Positions 14,191 to 20,328 of a stretch of DNA of 21,482 bases are shown here, piece after piece. The notes under the pieces are model-generated. The model worked only from the letters and a program-made list of their open reading frames with translations. It searched no databases and was not told the DNA's origin. A program made the position numbers and the translations under genes. This stretch comes from Patescibacteria group bacterium (lineage in GTDB: Bacteria > Patescibacteriota > Patescibacteriia > UBA9934), in NCBI GenBank assembly GCA_030916555.1, contig JAUPWK010000011.1:1-21482 (forward strand), written 5' to 3'. Each line of letters starts with the position of its first letter. Positions within the stretch are counted from its first letter, which is position 1.

Positions 14191-14880
14191 ATGCAAAGTA
14201 AACACGCCTATATTTTAGCGTTGCTCGCCGGAGCAGCAGCGTTGCTTTTTGTCCTTGGTATTCTTATTACCATTGACCTCGTGCGCTACGCTGAGCCATA
14301 TCTAAGTGGACAATCAGCAAAAATACAGGCATCCGATGCTCCGCAAGCACCAAAACTTATTACTAAACTTGAAGGCAATCAGGCAAATATCGTAGAGGTG
14401 GACGCAGCTGGAGTCGTCATCAGAACTATTTACTCTTCAGAAATCAAAGACCACGTTGCCAGTTTTAGCCTGTTTGCAGTGCCGCAACTGAGCTATAGCG
14501 GCAAAGCGTATGTAGAGTCAGTCCAAGACGCAGACGGTTCGACGCTTATCGTATATCCCCTTGATGTTGAGACAGGAACACTCTCAGCTGCCGTCCTCAA
14601 CGTTCCAAGTGTACGGTCCACTCTCTCTCCCGACCAATCACGCGTGGCTGTCATTAGTCCTGGTCCAAACAAAAATCTGACGGTCTACGATCTGGCTACC
14701 GGCGCTCTTCTCTCTTCGTGGACACTTGCAAATGACGAATGGCTCACCGCGGGGAAAACGACACGTTACACCGGAGATGGCGTACAGTGGACGAATAATA
14801 ACTGCTTTGATCATCCTGTTTGGAATGCGTCAGGCACAGAAACGAGAAGTTTCTGCGTTGTCACACCAAGCACACCTTAA
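14191..14880 (+). CDS. membrane-anchored beta-propeller-like protein of unknown function
   Basis: A 229-residue protein I cannot assign to a named family. Residues 7-30 form one hydrophobic helix (ILALLAGAAALLFVLGILIT), so the rest should lie outside the membrane. The outside part has repeated beta-rich segments: NIVEVDAAGVVIRTIY, then STLSPDQSRVAVISPGPNK and LTVYDLATGALLSSWTL. These read like blades of a TolB/WD40-type propeller, too few for a whole ring. Two cysteines near the end (NNCFDHP and SFCVVT) could form a disulfide. The ATG at 14191 follows GGAGG (14184-14188) at a rather short gap and directly precedes the helix; the longer frame from 14116 overlaps the kinase gene. Two more anchored unknowns follow. 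Confidence 0.7.
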   Translation: MQSKHAYILALLAGAAALLFVLGILITIDLVRYAEPYLSGQSAKIQASDAPQAPKLITKLEGNQANIVEVDAAGVVIRTIYSSEIKDHVASFSLFAVPQLSYSGKAYVESVQDADGSTLIVYPLDVETGTLSAAVLNVPSVRSTLSPDQSRVAVISPGPNKNLTVYDLATGALLSSWTLANDEWLTAGKTTRYTGDGVQWTNNNCFDHPVWNASGTETRSFCVVTPSTP

Positions 14881-14883
14881 TCT

Positions 14884-15066
14884 ATGGATACTGGTCATAA
14901 ATTCTCCACTTGGATTCTCTTATTCCTTGCCTGGAACGGTGTACTCTTGGGCCTTGTATTTTGGCTACTCTGGTCAACACCCGCCCAAACACCGGACCTT
15001 CATGCCATCAGCGAAGCCTGTGGAATCGCGGCTTCGGATGCGCTTCAGGCTTCCGTAAATCAATAA
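14884..15066 (+). CDS. small membrane protein, 60 aa
   Basis: A 60-residue protein of unknown function. Residues 8-31 are a tryptophan-rich hydrophobic helix (FSTWILLFLAWNGVLLGLVF); the short tail has the phrase AISEACGIAASDALQASVNQ. A similar phrase, MAEACTSQVQSAVLDATREI, follows the helix of the next protein (15070-15798), so the two may be distant paralogues, this one lacking the outer domain. It starts 3 bases after the previous stop and ends 3 bases before the next start, with no Shine-Dalgarno. Translation is supported mainly by packing and the clear helix. It is no obvious truncation, since its own stop is clean. Confidence 0.6.
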   Translation: MDTGHKFSTWILLFLAWNGVLLGLVFWLLWSTPAQTPDLHAISEACGIAASDALQASVNQ

Positions 15067-15069
15067 CCT

Positions 15070-15798
15070 ATGGATTCTCAACCTCAACATCCCAATCAGA
15101 GATATGGTCTGATTACCGGACTCCTATTTTGTCTCCTTCTCGTTTCAATTGCCGATGCCGCCATATTAATAGCAAGCAAAAAAACCGCCCCAAATACCAA
15201 CACAATGGCTGAAGCCTGTACTTCGCAAGTTCAGTCAGCAGTTCTTGATGCCACTCGAGAAATCACACGGAGCTGTCAGAGTAACCAGACAGAGGTACCA
15301 GCCTTCCCAACCATGGGATCAATGCCGGCACTCGACGGACAACTCGGTTTCGAATATCCGCTTGGCTGGTCGGCAGCAAGCACAACCTCACGTACTGATA
15401 GTCCGATGTGGGATGCTAGCCTCGTGCCTGGCTATTTTGCATATTGTGATGGATGCGATGGCCCAATTATTGATATCCTCATGCATGTAGGAGAAATTTC
15501 ATCACTTGAACCTCTTGCTACCACTGATTTCAATGCGTATCTCGCAAAACTCTACTCTACCGAAAACGGCTATTCCGCAGTTGCCATCTCGCCAACAAAA
15601 GATGTCGGTGGCGAACGATACACCATCACAGGCATGATCGATGGCATGTATTCCGGACCATTTGAAACCATATACTTCACGGGCAAAACCAAATACGCCA
15701 GCATCACCTTCCTTGATAAAGACGAGACAAACAACGATACAAATATCGATTGGGAGCGCATTAAAGATTCTCTGGATTTCAGCGGCATTCAGCAATAA
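15070..15798 (+). CDS. membrane-anchored PsbP-like outer protein of unknown function
   Basis: A 242-residue protein. Residues 13-35 form one helix (LITGLLFCLLLVSIADAAIL). After a low-complexity stretch and a short helix with Cys50 and Cys69, the outer domain starts LGFEYPLGWSAA. A phrase of the F-x-YP-x-GW kind is common at the start of PsbP-like domains in anchored bacterial proteins. YCDGCDGP in the middle holds a close Cys pair that may form a disulfide or bind metal. The end, IDWERIKDSLDF, fits the last helix of that fold. The function is unknown. It is the last gene of the run that starts with the rluF-like gene, and a small hairpin (15813-15829) follows. Confidence 0.65.
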   Translation: MDSQPQHPNQRYGLITGLLFCLLLVSIADAAILIASKKTAPNTNTMAEACTSQVQSAVLDATREITRSCQSNQTEVPAFPTMGSMPALDGQLGFEYPLGWSAASTTSRTDSPMWDASLVPGYFAYCDGCDGPIIDILMHVGEISSLEPLATTDFNAYLAKLYSTENGYSAVAISPTKDVGGERYTITGMIDGMYSGPFETIYFTGKTKYASITFLDKDETNNDTNIDWERIKDSLDFSGIQQ

Positions 15799-15802
15799 TC
15801 AG

Positions 15803-15811
15803 TGCTACAAT
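15803..15811 (+). promoter_or_regulatory. extended -10 promoter before the hydroxyacid dehydrogenase
   Basis: TGC TACAAT (15803-15811) is an extended -10 in the 42-base gap. The start would fall near 15818, inside the hairpin at 15813-15829, leaving a leader of about 23 bases. Confidence 0.45.
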
Positions 15812-15812
15812 G

Positions 15813-15829
15813 CAGGACATAATGTCCTG
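15813..15829 (+). terminator. short hairpin with T-rich tail
   Basis: CAGGACA (15813-15819) and TGTCCTG (15823-15829) form a 7-bp stem with a TAA loop, followed by TATTTGTATTT up to the ATG at 15841. It may be a weak terminator for the upstream run. Confidence 0.4.
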
Positions 15830-15840
15830 TATTTGTATTT

Positions 15841-16830
15841 ATGGCTAAGATTTTCGTCACCCGCGACATTCCGGATCATGGACTTAAATTACTGAAAGCA
15901 AGAAAAGGCGTTCAAGTAAGTATCTACAAGGAAAATAAGGCTATCCCACGTGGCGAACTCTTAAAACGCGTTAAAGGCGTCGATATTCTTCTCCCCCTCC
16001 TCACTGACAAGATCGATGCTGGCGTTATGGATGCAGCAGGTCCAAAACTTAAAATGATCGCCAACTACGCCGTTGGTTTTGATAATATCGACCTCAAAGC
16101 CGCTGCCGCGCGAAACATCGTCGTAACCAACGCCGCCGCACCAGAAGTGTCAGAATCCGTTGCTGAACACGCAATTGCCATGATTTTTGCTCTTGCGCAC
16201 CGAATTGTTGAAACCGATACCTGGACACGCCAAGGAAAATACAAAGGTTGGGGTCCGAAATTGTTCTTAGGTAGTGATCTTAAGGGTAAGACACTCGGTC
16301 TTATCGGTGCCGGAGCTATTGGCTCCGCCATTGCTCGCAGACTGCGCGATGGTTTTGACGTAGAAGTTGTTTACACCGATATCAAACGTAACGAGAAACT
16401 AGAAGCAGAAGGGGCAAAATTCTTAAAACAGGATCAACTCTTGCGTCATGCCGATTTTGTGAGCTTGCACGTTCCCCTCTTGCCCTCTACGCATCATCTC
16501 ATCAGCACCAAAGAGCTCAAGCTCATGAAGAAAACTGCCTTTCTTATCAACACTTCCCGCGGACCAATCGTAGATGAAATCGCTCTTGTGAAAGCTCTGT
16601 TACGTGGCGATATCGCCGGTGCTGGGCTTGATGTCTATGAATGCGAACCGCTCATCGACTGCAATCCTAAAGACACCTATGAGCTTCGCAAGCTTCCAAA
16701 TGTCGTGCTCACGCCTCACACCGCGAGTGCCACTGTTGAAGCCCGCCAAGCGATGAGCGTTGCTGCGGCCACAAATATCTTAGCTTTTCTTGATGGCAAA
16801 CAGCCGCCAAATGTGCTTCAAATCAAATAA
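15841..16830 (+). CDS. D-isomer-specific 2-hydroxyacid dehydrogenase (glyoxylate/hydroxypyruvate reductase type)
   Basis: A 329-residue enzyme of normal family length. The substrate domain opens IFVTRDIPDHGLKLL. ANYAVGFDNID (74-84) is the substrate loop. GLIGAGAIGSAIARR (153-167) is the Rossmann GxGxxG nucleotide site, with Asp180 after strand 2 favouring NAD over NADP. NTSRGPIVDE gives catalytic Arg240, AGLDVYECEP gives Glu269, and LTPHTASAT gives His293. The overall wording is closest to glyoxylate reductase/glycerate dehydrogenase (GyaR, HprA), with D-lactate dehydrogenase as the alternative. It could reoxidise NADH while reducing a small 2-keto acid. It is followed after 6 bases by an anchored unknown. 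Confidence 0.9.
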   Translation: MAKIFVTRDIPDHGLKLLKARKGVQVSIYKENKAIPRGELLKRVKGVDILLPLLTDKIDAGVMDAAGPKLKMIANYAVGFDNIDLKAAAARNIVVTNAAAPEVSESVAEHAIAMIFALAHRIVETDTWTRQGKYKGWGPKLFLGSDLKGKTLGLIGAGAIGSAIARRLRDGFDVEVVYTDIKRNEKLEAEGAKFLKQDQLLRHADFVSLHVPLLPSTHHLISTKELKLMKKTAFLINTSRGPIVDEIALVKALLRGDIAGAGLDVYECEPLIDCNPKDTYELRKLPNVVLTPHTASATVEARQAMSVAAATNILAFLDGKQPPNVLQIK

Positions 16831-16836
16831 CTTCGT

Positions 16837-17514
16837 ATGACAACCCAAAAACGTGGTGAAATCTACGCGCTCATTTTCGTAGGTCTCGTGCTAGTTGCGG
16901 CGGGCATTTCAATTTTCGTAACCGATAAGGCGGCAGAAAAACAAGCCGCTACAGAGGAGGCCGAGGCCCTATCCAACACTGAACCGGCTCAAAACTTCAC
17001 CATGATTTTGCCTAGCGACTGGAAGTACTACAAAAATGCAGGAGAAGACATTCAAGATCTCATGCCAAATCAGTCCATTCAGTTTGGCGTTATTCAAGAT
17101 CCCACCGAACCATCTCGATACTACTTCATAGCAGATGCACAATCGGACGAGACTACGACAGCCCACAACGTATACACCTACGACACCACGAACTATACCT
17201 TTGAACGTATCTATCGATTTTCAACCAGCATTGATAAAGATTTTGATGGGATACGATCCGGTGCCTTCATCAATTTCCACGCACTCGCCTATGATGATGG
17301 CAAATTGGTCATTCTGGCAGAAGACGCTGATGATTCTCCGGGACCATGTACAGAAGTCTTGACCCTTGGGCGCGATTCCACAGATAGAGCAAGAGAAATG
17401 CTCAGCATAGCCCTTAGTGATCCGTATCATGAAGCCATGCAGCCGTACGTAGTGCCAGACAATGTCTACCAAGAAGCTCTGGAGCGTCAAAGCGCCTGTG
17501 TAGATAATATGTAA
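16837..17514 (+). CDS. membrane-anchored protein of unknown function, 225 aa
   Basis: I do not recognise a family. Residues 9-28 form one helix (IYALIFVGLVLVAAGISIFV); a charged Ala/Glu-rich linker (30-50) follows. The outer domain has TMILPSDWKYYKNAG, SIQFGVIQDPTEPSRYYFIAD and VYTYDTTNYTFERIYRFST, the last resembling a beta-propeller blade reporting a value. Two cysteines (GPCTEVL and SACVDNM) lie in the C-terminal third and could be bridged. It starts 6 bases after the dehydrogenase stop and shares its transcript. The DNA ends in a strong terminator that reaches the tRNA gene. Its build (one helix, small outer domain) is like those at 14191 and 15070, but I see no clear sequence relation. 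Confidence 0.7.
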   Translation: MTTQKRGEIYALIFVGLVLVAAGISIFVTDKAAEKQAATEEAEALSNTEPAQNFTMILPSDWKYYKNAGEDIQDLMPNQSIQFGVIQDPTEPSRYYFIADAQSDETTTAHNVYTYDTTNYTFERIYRFSTSIDKDFDGIRSGAFINFHALAYDDGKLVILAEDADDSPGPCTEVLTLGRDSTDRAREMLSIALSDPYHEAMQPYVVPDNVYQEALERQSACVDNM

Positions 17515-17515
17515 A

Positions 17516-17548
17516 CATAAAACACCTCCGTAAAGGAGGTGTTTTATG
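17516..17548. terminator. bidirectional terminator touching the tRNA-Ala 3' end
   Basis: CATAAAACACCTCC (17516-17529) and GGAGGTGTTTTATG (17535-17548) form a perfect 14-bp stem with a 5-base loop. It begins 1 base after the stop at 17514 and its second arm covers two bases of the CCA end of the minus-strand tRNA gene, so it can end both transcripts. Confidence 0.85.
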
Positions 17549-17622
17549 GTGGACTGACGGGGACTCGAACCCCGGACCCTCTGCTTGCAAAGCAGATGCT
17601 CTACCAACTGAGCTATCAGCCC
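17547..17622 (-). tRNA. tRNA-Ala (anticodon TGC)
   Basis: The reverse strand reads GGGCTGATAGCTCAGTTGG and on to TCAGTCCACCA. The acceptor stem GGGCTGA/TCAGTCC is complete, the D arm has AGCTCAGTTGGTAGAGC, the anticodon arm is TCTGC-TTTGCAA-GCAGA with anticodon TGC, and the T arm is CGGGG-TTCGAGT-CCCCG. CCA is encoded (17549-17547). There is no intron. The 76-base gene is whole. Confidence 0.97.
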
Positions 17623-17680
17623 GAGCGTGAGTAGGATACTTGAACCTGGGATTTTCTGCAAGCTCCCCAGGGGGTCAAAA

Positions 17681-18505
17681 TTACTCTACTCCAACGACGT
17701 CTACGTCTGTCGGGGGTAGGTATTTTAGTTCTGAGTGGTTCGCACAAATAAGCTTCTCAGCGATTAAATTACCGGTCCGCTTATCAGTTACGCGCTGAAA
17801 CAGCACATTCTCTCGATAATATGTGTTTGTCGCCTTTTTATACAAAAACCGATGATCGCGTTCAGTCACCGAATACGACTCCGTTTGTTCTTGACTTGCC
17901 CGCAGCTCACCCCGCAAAAAGTCACCCTCAACCCAAACCTTCAACTGGAATGTAATCGACGTATCGTTCCGAAACTGAAGATCGACGTAGTTATAAAAAA
18001 TGGTAGCACCACTTCCAAACGGTAAGACGCGCCCTGAATCTGGAAAGACATCATAACTGTGGCGATATCGTTCCGTCACCGTAAGTGGCGAATGAAGCAC
18101 TGTCCAATAAAGTAAGTTCGCAATCTGACACAACCCTCCCCCAACCCCCTCAATCACCTCACCATTTGAAAGCAACATTCCACTCAAAAATCCACGTTTA
18201 GCAGTTGGACGGCCTACCAACTTCCAAAGCGAAAATGTCTCCCCAGGACGAATCAGAACATCATTCATCGTCGCCGCTGCCAGTCGGAGGTTTGTCACCT
18301 TGTTGTACTGTAAACGCATGTCCGCATTCCCAAGCCTGCGCAACAACAATGACTTGTGATCAAAAACTTTGTACATTAAATCCGTACTCGCTTTTGTCAT
18401 TGAGAATTTTTCTTTTCCAAAATGCCAACGCAAAGTACGGCGCAACCGGTGGCACTCAATAGCGACCGCTCTCACCCCAGGATTTCTTTTGATTGCGGTT
18501 AGCAT
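17681..18505 (-). CDS. vanW: VanW-family protein
   Basis: A 274-residue protein, the length of classical VanW. The family core spans about 66-205: RPGETFSLWKLVGRPTAKRG (86-105), SNGEVIEGVGGGLCQIAN (113-130, Cys126), YRHSYDVFPDSGRVLPFGSG (147-166) and TIFYNYVDLQFRND (168-181). The biochemical role of VanW is not established; it was named from a glycopeptide-resistance cluster, but most members are not linked to resistance, and no vanHAX genes are present here. No signal peptide is seen; the N terminus is basic. The gene is divergent from a peptidoglycan L,D-transpeptidase gene, so a cell-wall role is plausible. A good promoter lies 11 bases before the ATG. Confidence 0.88.
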   Translation of the reverse strand: MLTAIKRNPGVRAVAIECHRLRRTLRWHFGKEKFSMTKASTDLMYKVFDHKSLLLRRLGNADMRLQYNKVTNLRLAAATMNDVLIRPGETFSLWKLVGRPTAKRGFLSGMLLSNGEVIEGVGGGLCQIANLLYWTVLHSPLTVTERYRHSYDVFPDSGRVLPFGSGATIFYNYVDLQFRNDTSITFQLKVWVEGDFLRGELRASQEQTESYSVTERDHRFLYKKATNTYYRENVLFQRVTDKRTGNLIAEKLICANHSELKYLPPTDVDVVGVE

Positions 18506-18516
18506 AAAAACGACTA

Positions 18517-18545
18517 ATCTTACGTTAAAAAATGACTTTTGTCAA
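18517..18545 (-). promoter_or_regulatory. vanW: sigma70-like promoter of vanW (near-leaderless)
   Basis: On the minus strand a perfect -35 TTGACA (18545-18540), a 17-base spacer and TAAGAT (18522-18517) end 11 bases before the ATG at 18505. Confidence 0.65.
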
Positions 18546-18557
18546 AACACCTCCTCT

Positions 18558-18587
18558 CTAACATAAAATCAGGGGAACTGTTACACT
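18558..18587 (+). promoter_or_regulatory. extended -10 promoter of the L,D-transpeptidase gene (near-leaderless)
   Basis: CTAACA (18558-18563) is a weak -35; TGT TACACT (18579-18587) is an extended -10 ending 8 bases before the ATG at 18596. The start should fall within about 2 bases of the ATG. The vanW promoter lies back to back. Confidence 0.55.
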
Positions 18588-18595
18588 GATTTCAT

Positions 18596-19969
18596 ATGAA
18601 GCTGCCCCTACTCATCCTTGCGTTCAGCCTGCTCTGCACAGCTATGCCAGCGCGCGCAGCGGAAGGGTACGGTCTTGAAATACAAGACGAATCAGGACGG
18701 GTGGTGCAGTCATTTAACCCATTCCCTGAAGGAACCGCAGGGAGCGTAACAGCGGCTGACCTTGGCACTGACGGCACCGCTGAAATCATCGTTGGAGCGG
18801 GACTTGGGACTAAACCGCTCGTGCGTGTCCTTCGACAAGACGGATCTATGATTGGCGAGTTTTTTGCATATGCAGAAAACTTTACCGGCGGCGTGAACGT
18901 GACGACTTGCGATCTTGATGGCGATGGCCTGAGCGAAATTATCACCGGCGCAGGGTATGGAGGCGGCCCGCACGTGCGTGCATTTTCCCATCTCGGTGTC
19001 CCAACCGGACTGTCATTCTTTGCGTATGCTCCGGACTTTCGGGGAGGAGTAAATGTAACGTGTGGCGATCTCAACCAGGACGGTAAGGCAGAAATCATCA
19101 CAGGCGCAGGAATTACCGGTGGACCACACATTAAAGTTTTTTCCGCACTGGGAGAGCTGCTTGATGAAGCCTTTAGCGACTCTGCAAGTAAGCCCACCGG
19201 GGCACTCGTAGCTTTAGCGGATACGGATGGCGACGATACTCCAGAAGTACTCGTCTCGCCTGCTGGCTATTCAGATCCAAACGTCACCATCTTTACCTGG
19301 TCAGAAGACACACTGCACTATAAGCAAGCACTCGTGACCGGCGCCACACCTACATATGGTTCGCCGGTAGCTGGGTTTGATAGCAATCAAGATGGCACCG
19401 ATGAAATCGTGGTTGGTGGTGGGGCCTTTGGGGCTATCTCATTTCCCGTACTCACAACCGTCGGTACGCAAATACAAACCTACACGCCGACACTCTCAAC
19501 GCTTCACGCTACACTCATCCCTGTCCCACTGCACGACACCCATGCCGATCACCTCTTGTTCTTGGCCGCAGCTAGTCCGCTTGGCCAGATTGGAAATGGA
19601 AAATACATTAAGGTCGATCTTTCCGAACAGCGTCTCACCGCATATGACCAAGGTATTCCCGTGAAATCATTCCTGGTTTCAACGGGAACATCCGGATGGC
19701 CAACCCCAGTAGGCGTTACAAGTGTCACAGCAAAAATTCCGCTCATGGATTACAGTTGGTATTTTGGTCCGGACAATCCAAACAACTATAGCTTGCCAAA
19801 TGTAAAATGGAATTTGCGTTTCAAAACACATTACTACATTCACTCCGCGTACTGGCATAATAATTTTGGTCATCCCATGAGTCACGGCTGTGTGAATACC
19901 AGCATTCCAGATGCTGAATGGATTTACGAATGGGCGAATGTGGGAACTGTTGTTGAAGTGCAGCAATAA
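18596..19969 (+). CDS. secreted FG-GAP repeat L,D-transpeptidase (YkuD domain)
   Basis: A 457-residue exported protein. Residues 1-21 are a signal peptide (LLILAFSLLCTAMPARA). Residues about 45-280 hold FG-GAP/integrin-like repeats: DLGTDGTAEIIVGAG, DLDGDGLSEIITGAG, DLNQDGKAEIITGAG, DTDGDDTPEVLV and DSNQDGTDEIVVGGG, whose acidic loops look calcium-binding. The C-terminal YkuD domain (about 336-456) has YIKVDLSEQRLTAY, STGTSGWPTPVG, and the catalytic IHSAYWH...GHPMSHGCVN with His416, His430 and Cys432. It should cross-link peptidoglycan (3-3 links) or attach proteins to it. The propeller-like repeats may bind a glycan or protein partner. Divergent from vanW; a strong terminator follows. Confidence 0.9.
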   Translation: MKLPLLILAFSLLCTAMPARAAEGYGLEIQDESGRVVQSFNPFPEGTAGSVTAADLGTDGTAEIIVGAGLGTKPLVRVLRQDGSMIGEFFAYAENFTGGVNVTTCDLDGDGLSEIITGAGYGGGPHVRAFSHLGVPTGLSFFAYAPDFRGGVNVTCGDLNQDGKAEIITGAGITGGPHIKVFSALGELLDEAFSDSASKPTGALVALADTDGDDTPEVLVSPAGYSDPNVTIFTWSEDTLHYKQALVTGATPTYGSPVAGFDSNQDGTDEIVVGGGAFGAISFPVLTTVGTQIQTYTPTLSTLHATLIPVPLHDTHADHLLFLAAASPLGQIGNGKYIKVDLSEQRLTAYDQGIPVKSFLVSTGTSGWPTPVGVTSVTAKIPLMDYSWYFGPDNPNNYSLPNVKWNLRFKTHYYIHSAYWHNNFGHPMSHGCVNTSIPDAEWIYEWANVGTVVEVQQ

Positions 19970-19993
19970 TTTTTTAGAACAACGACAAAGTTA

Positions 19994-20028
19994 TACACAA
20001 CACACAGAAATTTTTTGTGTGTTGTGTA
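19994..20028 (+). terminator. rho-independent terminator of the L,D-transpeptidase gene
   Basis: TACACAACACACA (19994-20006) pairs with TGTGTGTTGTGTA (20016-20028), a 13-bp stem over a 9-base loop, followed by a T-run. It lies 25 bases after the stop. Confidence 0.85.
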
Positions 20029-20038
20029 TTTTTATCGC

Positions 20039-20044
20039 TATACT
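20039..20044 (+). promoter_or_regulatory. -10 box of the histone-like gene
   Basis: TATACT (20039-20044) with a weak -35 TTGTGT (20015-20020) that lies inside the previous terminator stem. A start near 20051 leaves a leader of about 55 bases carrying GAGG (20092-20095) 10 bases before the ATG at 20106. Confidence 0.5.
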
Positions 20045-20105
20045 ATGCATAACGTCATGAACTACCTCGTGACGAACAAACTTTAACTCATGAGGTGCAA
20101 TCTCT

Positions 20106-20222
20106 ATGGCAGCTAAGAAGAAAGCCAAGAAGCCAGCTAAGCGCAAGGCAGTAGCTAAGAAGCCTGCAAAGCGTAAGGCTGCAAAGAAGCCAGCTAAGCG
20201 CAAGGCCGCAAAGCGACGCTAG
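20106..20222 (+). CDS. 38-aa lysine/arginine-rich histone H1-like protein
   Basis: A tiny, very basic protein: after MAAKKK it is three copies of AKKPAKRKA followed by AAKRR. All residues are A, K, R, P, V or the first M. Such tails are known from histone H1-like and AlgP/HctB-type bacterial proteins, which bind DNA or RNA without a fixed fold, so a nucleoid or RNA-binding role is likely. It has its own -10 box, GAGG before the ATG and a hairpin after the stop, a complete small gene. The DNA repeats nearly word for word, with synonymous changes (AAGCGC/AAGCGT, GCT/GCA/GCC), a sign that the protein sequence is selected. The minus strand has an open frame here too, which is only its mirror. Confidence 0.8.
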   Translation: MAAKKKAKKPAKRKAVAKKPAKRKAAKKPAKRKAAKRR

Positions 20223-20225
20223 TTA

Positions 20226-20292
20226 AAAAAATTCCTCAGCGAGAGAAGCGTTATCCTTGGAGGAGATGCTGCTCAAAACCGAGGAATTTTTT
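20226..20292. terminator. long-loop bidirectional terminator
   Basis: AAAAAATTCCTC (20226-20237) pairs with GAGGAATTTTTT (20281-20292), 12 bp, around a 43-base loop that can hold a small TCCT/AGGA hairpin. It lies between the histone-like gene and the convergent EndoQ gene and can serve both strands. Confidence 0.6.
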
Positions 20293-20328
20293 ATTTATGA
20301 AAACGTAGTAGGTTTTTATAGTTCAAGC

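Noticed and set aside
17681..18505. VanW as evidence of a vancomycin resistance cluster
   Set aside because: No vanH, vanA/B ligase, vanX or vanS/R is present, and VanW proteins are widespread outside resistance loci.
20106..20222. Tandem DNA repeat as a CRISPR-like or satellite array
   Set aside because: The period is 27-30 bases without spacers, and it encodes a coherent basic protein with synonymous changes and its own expression signals.
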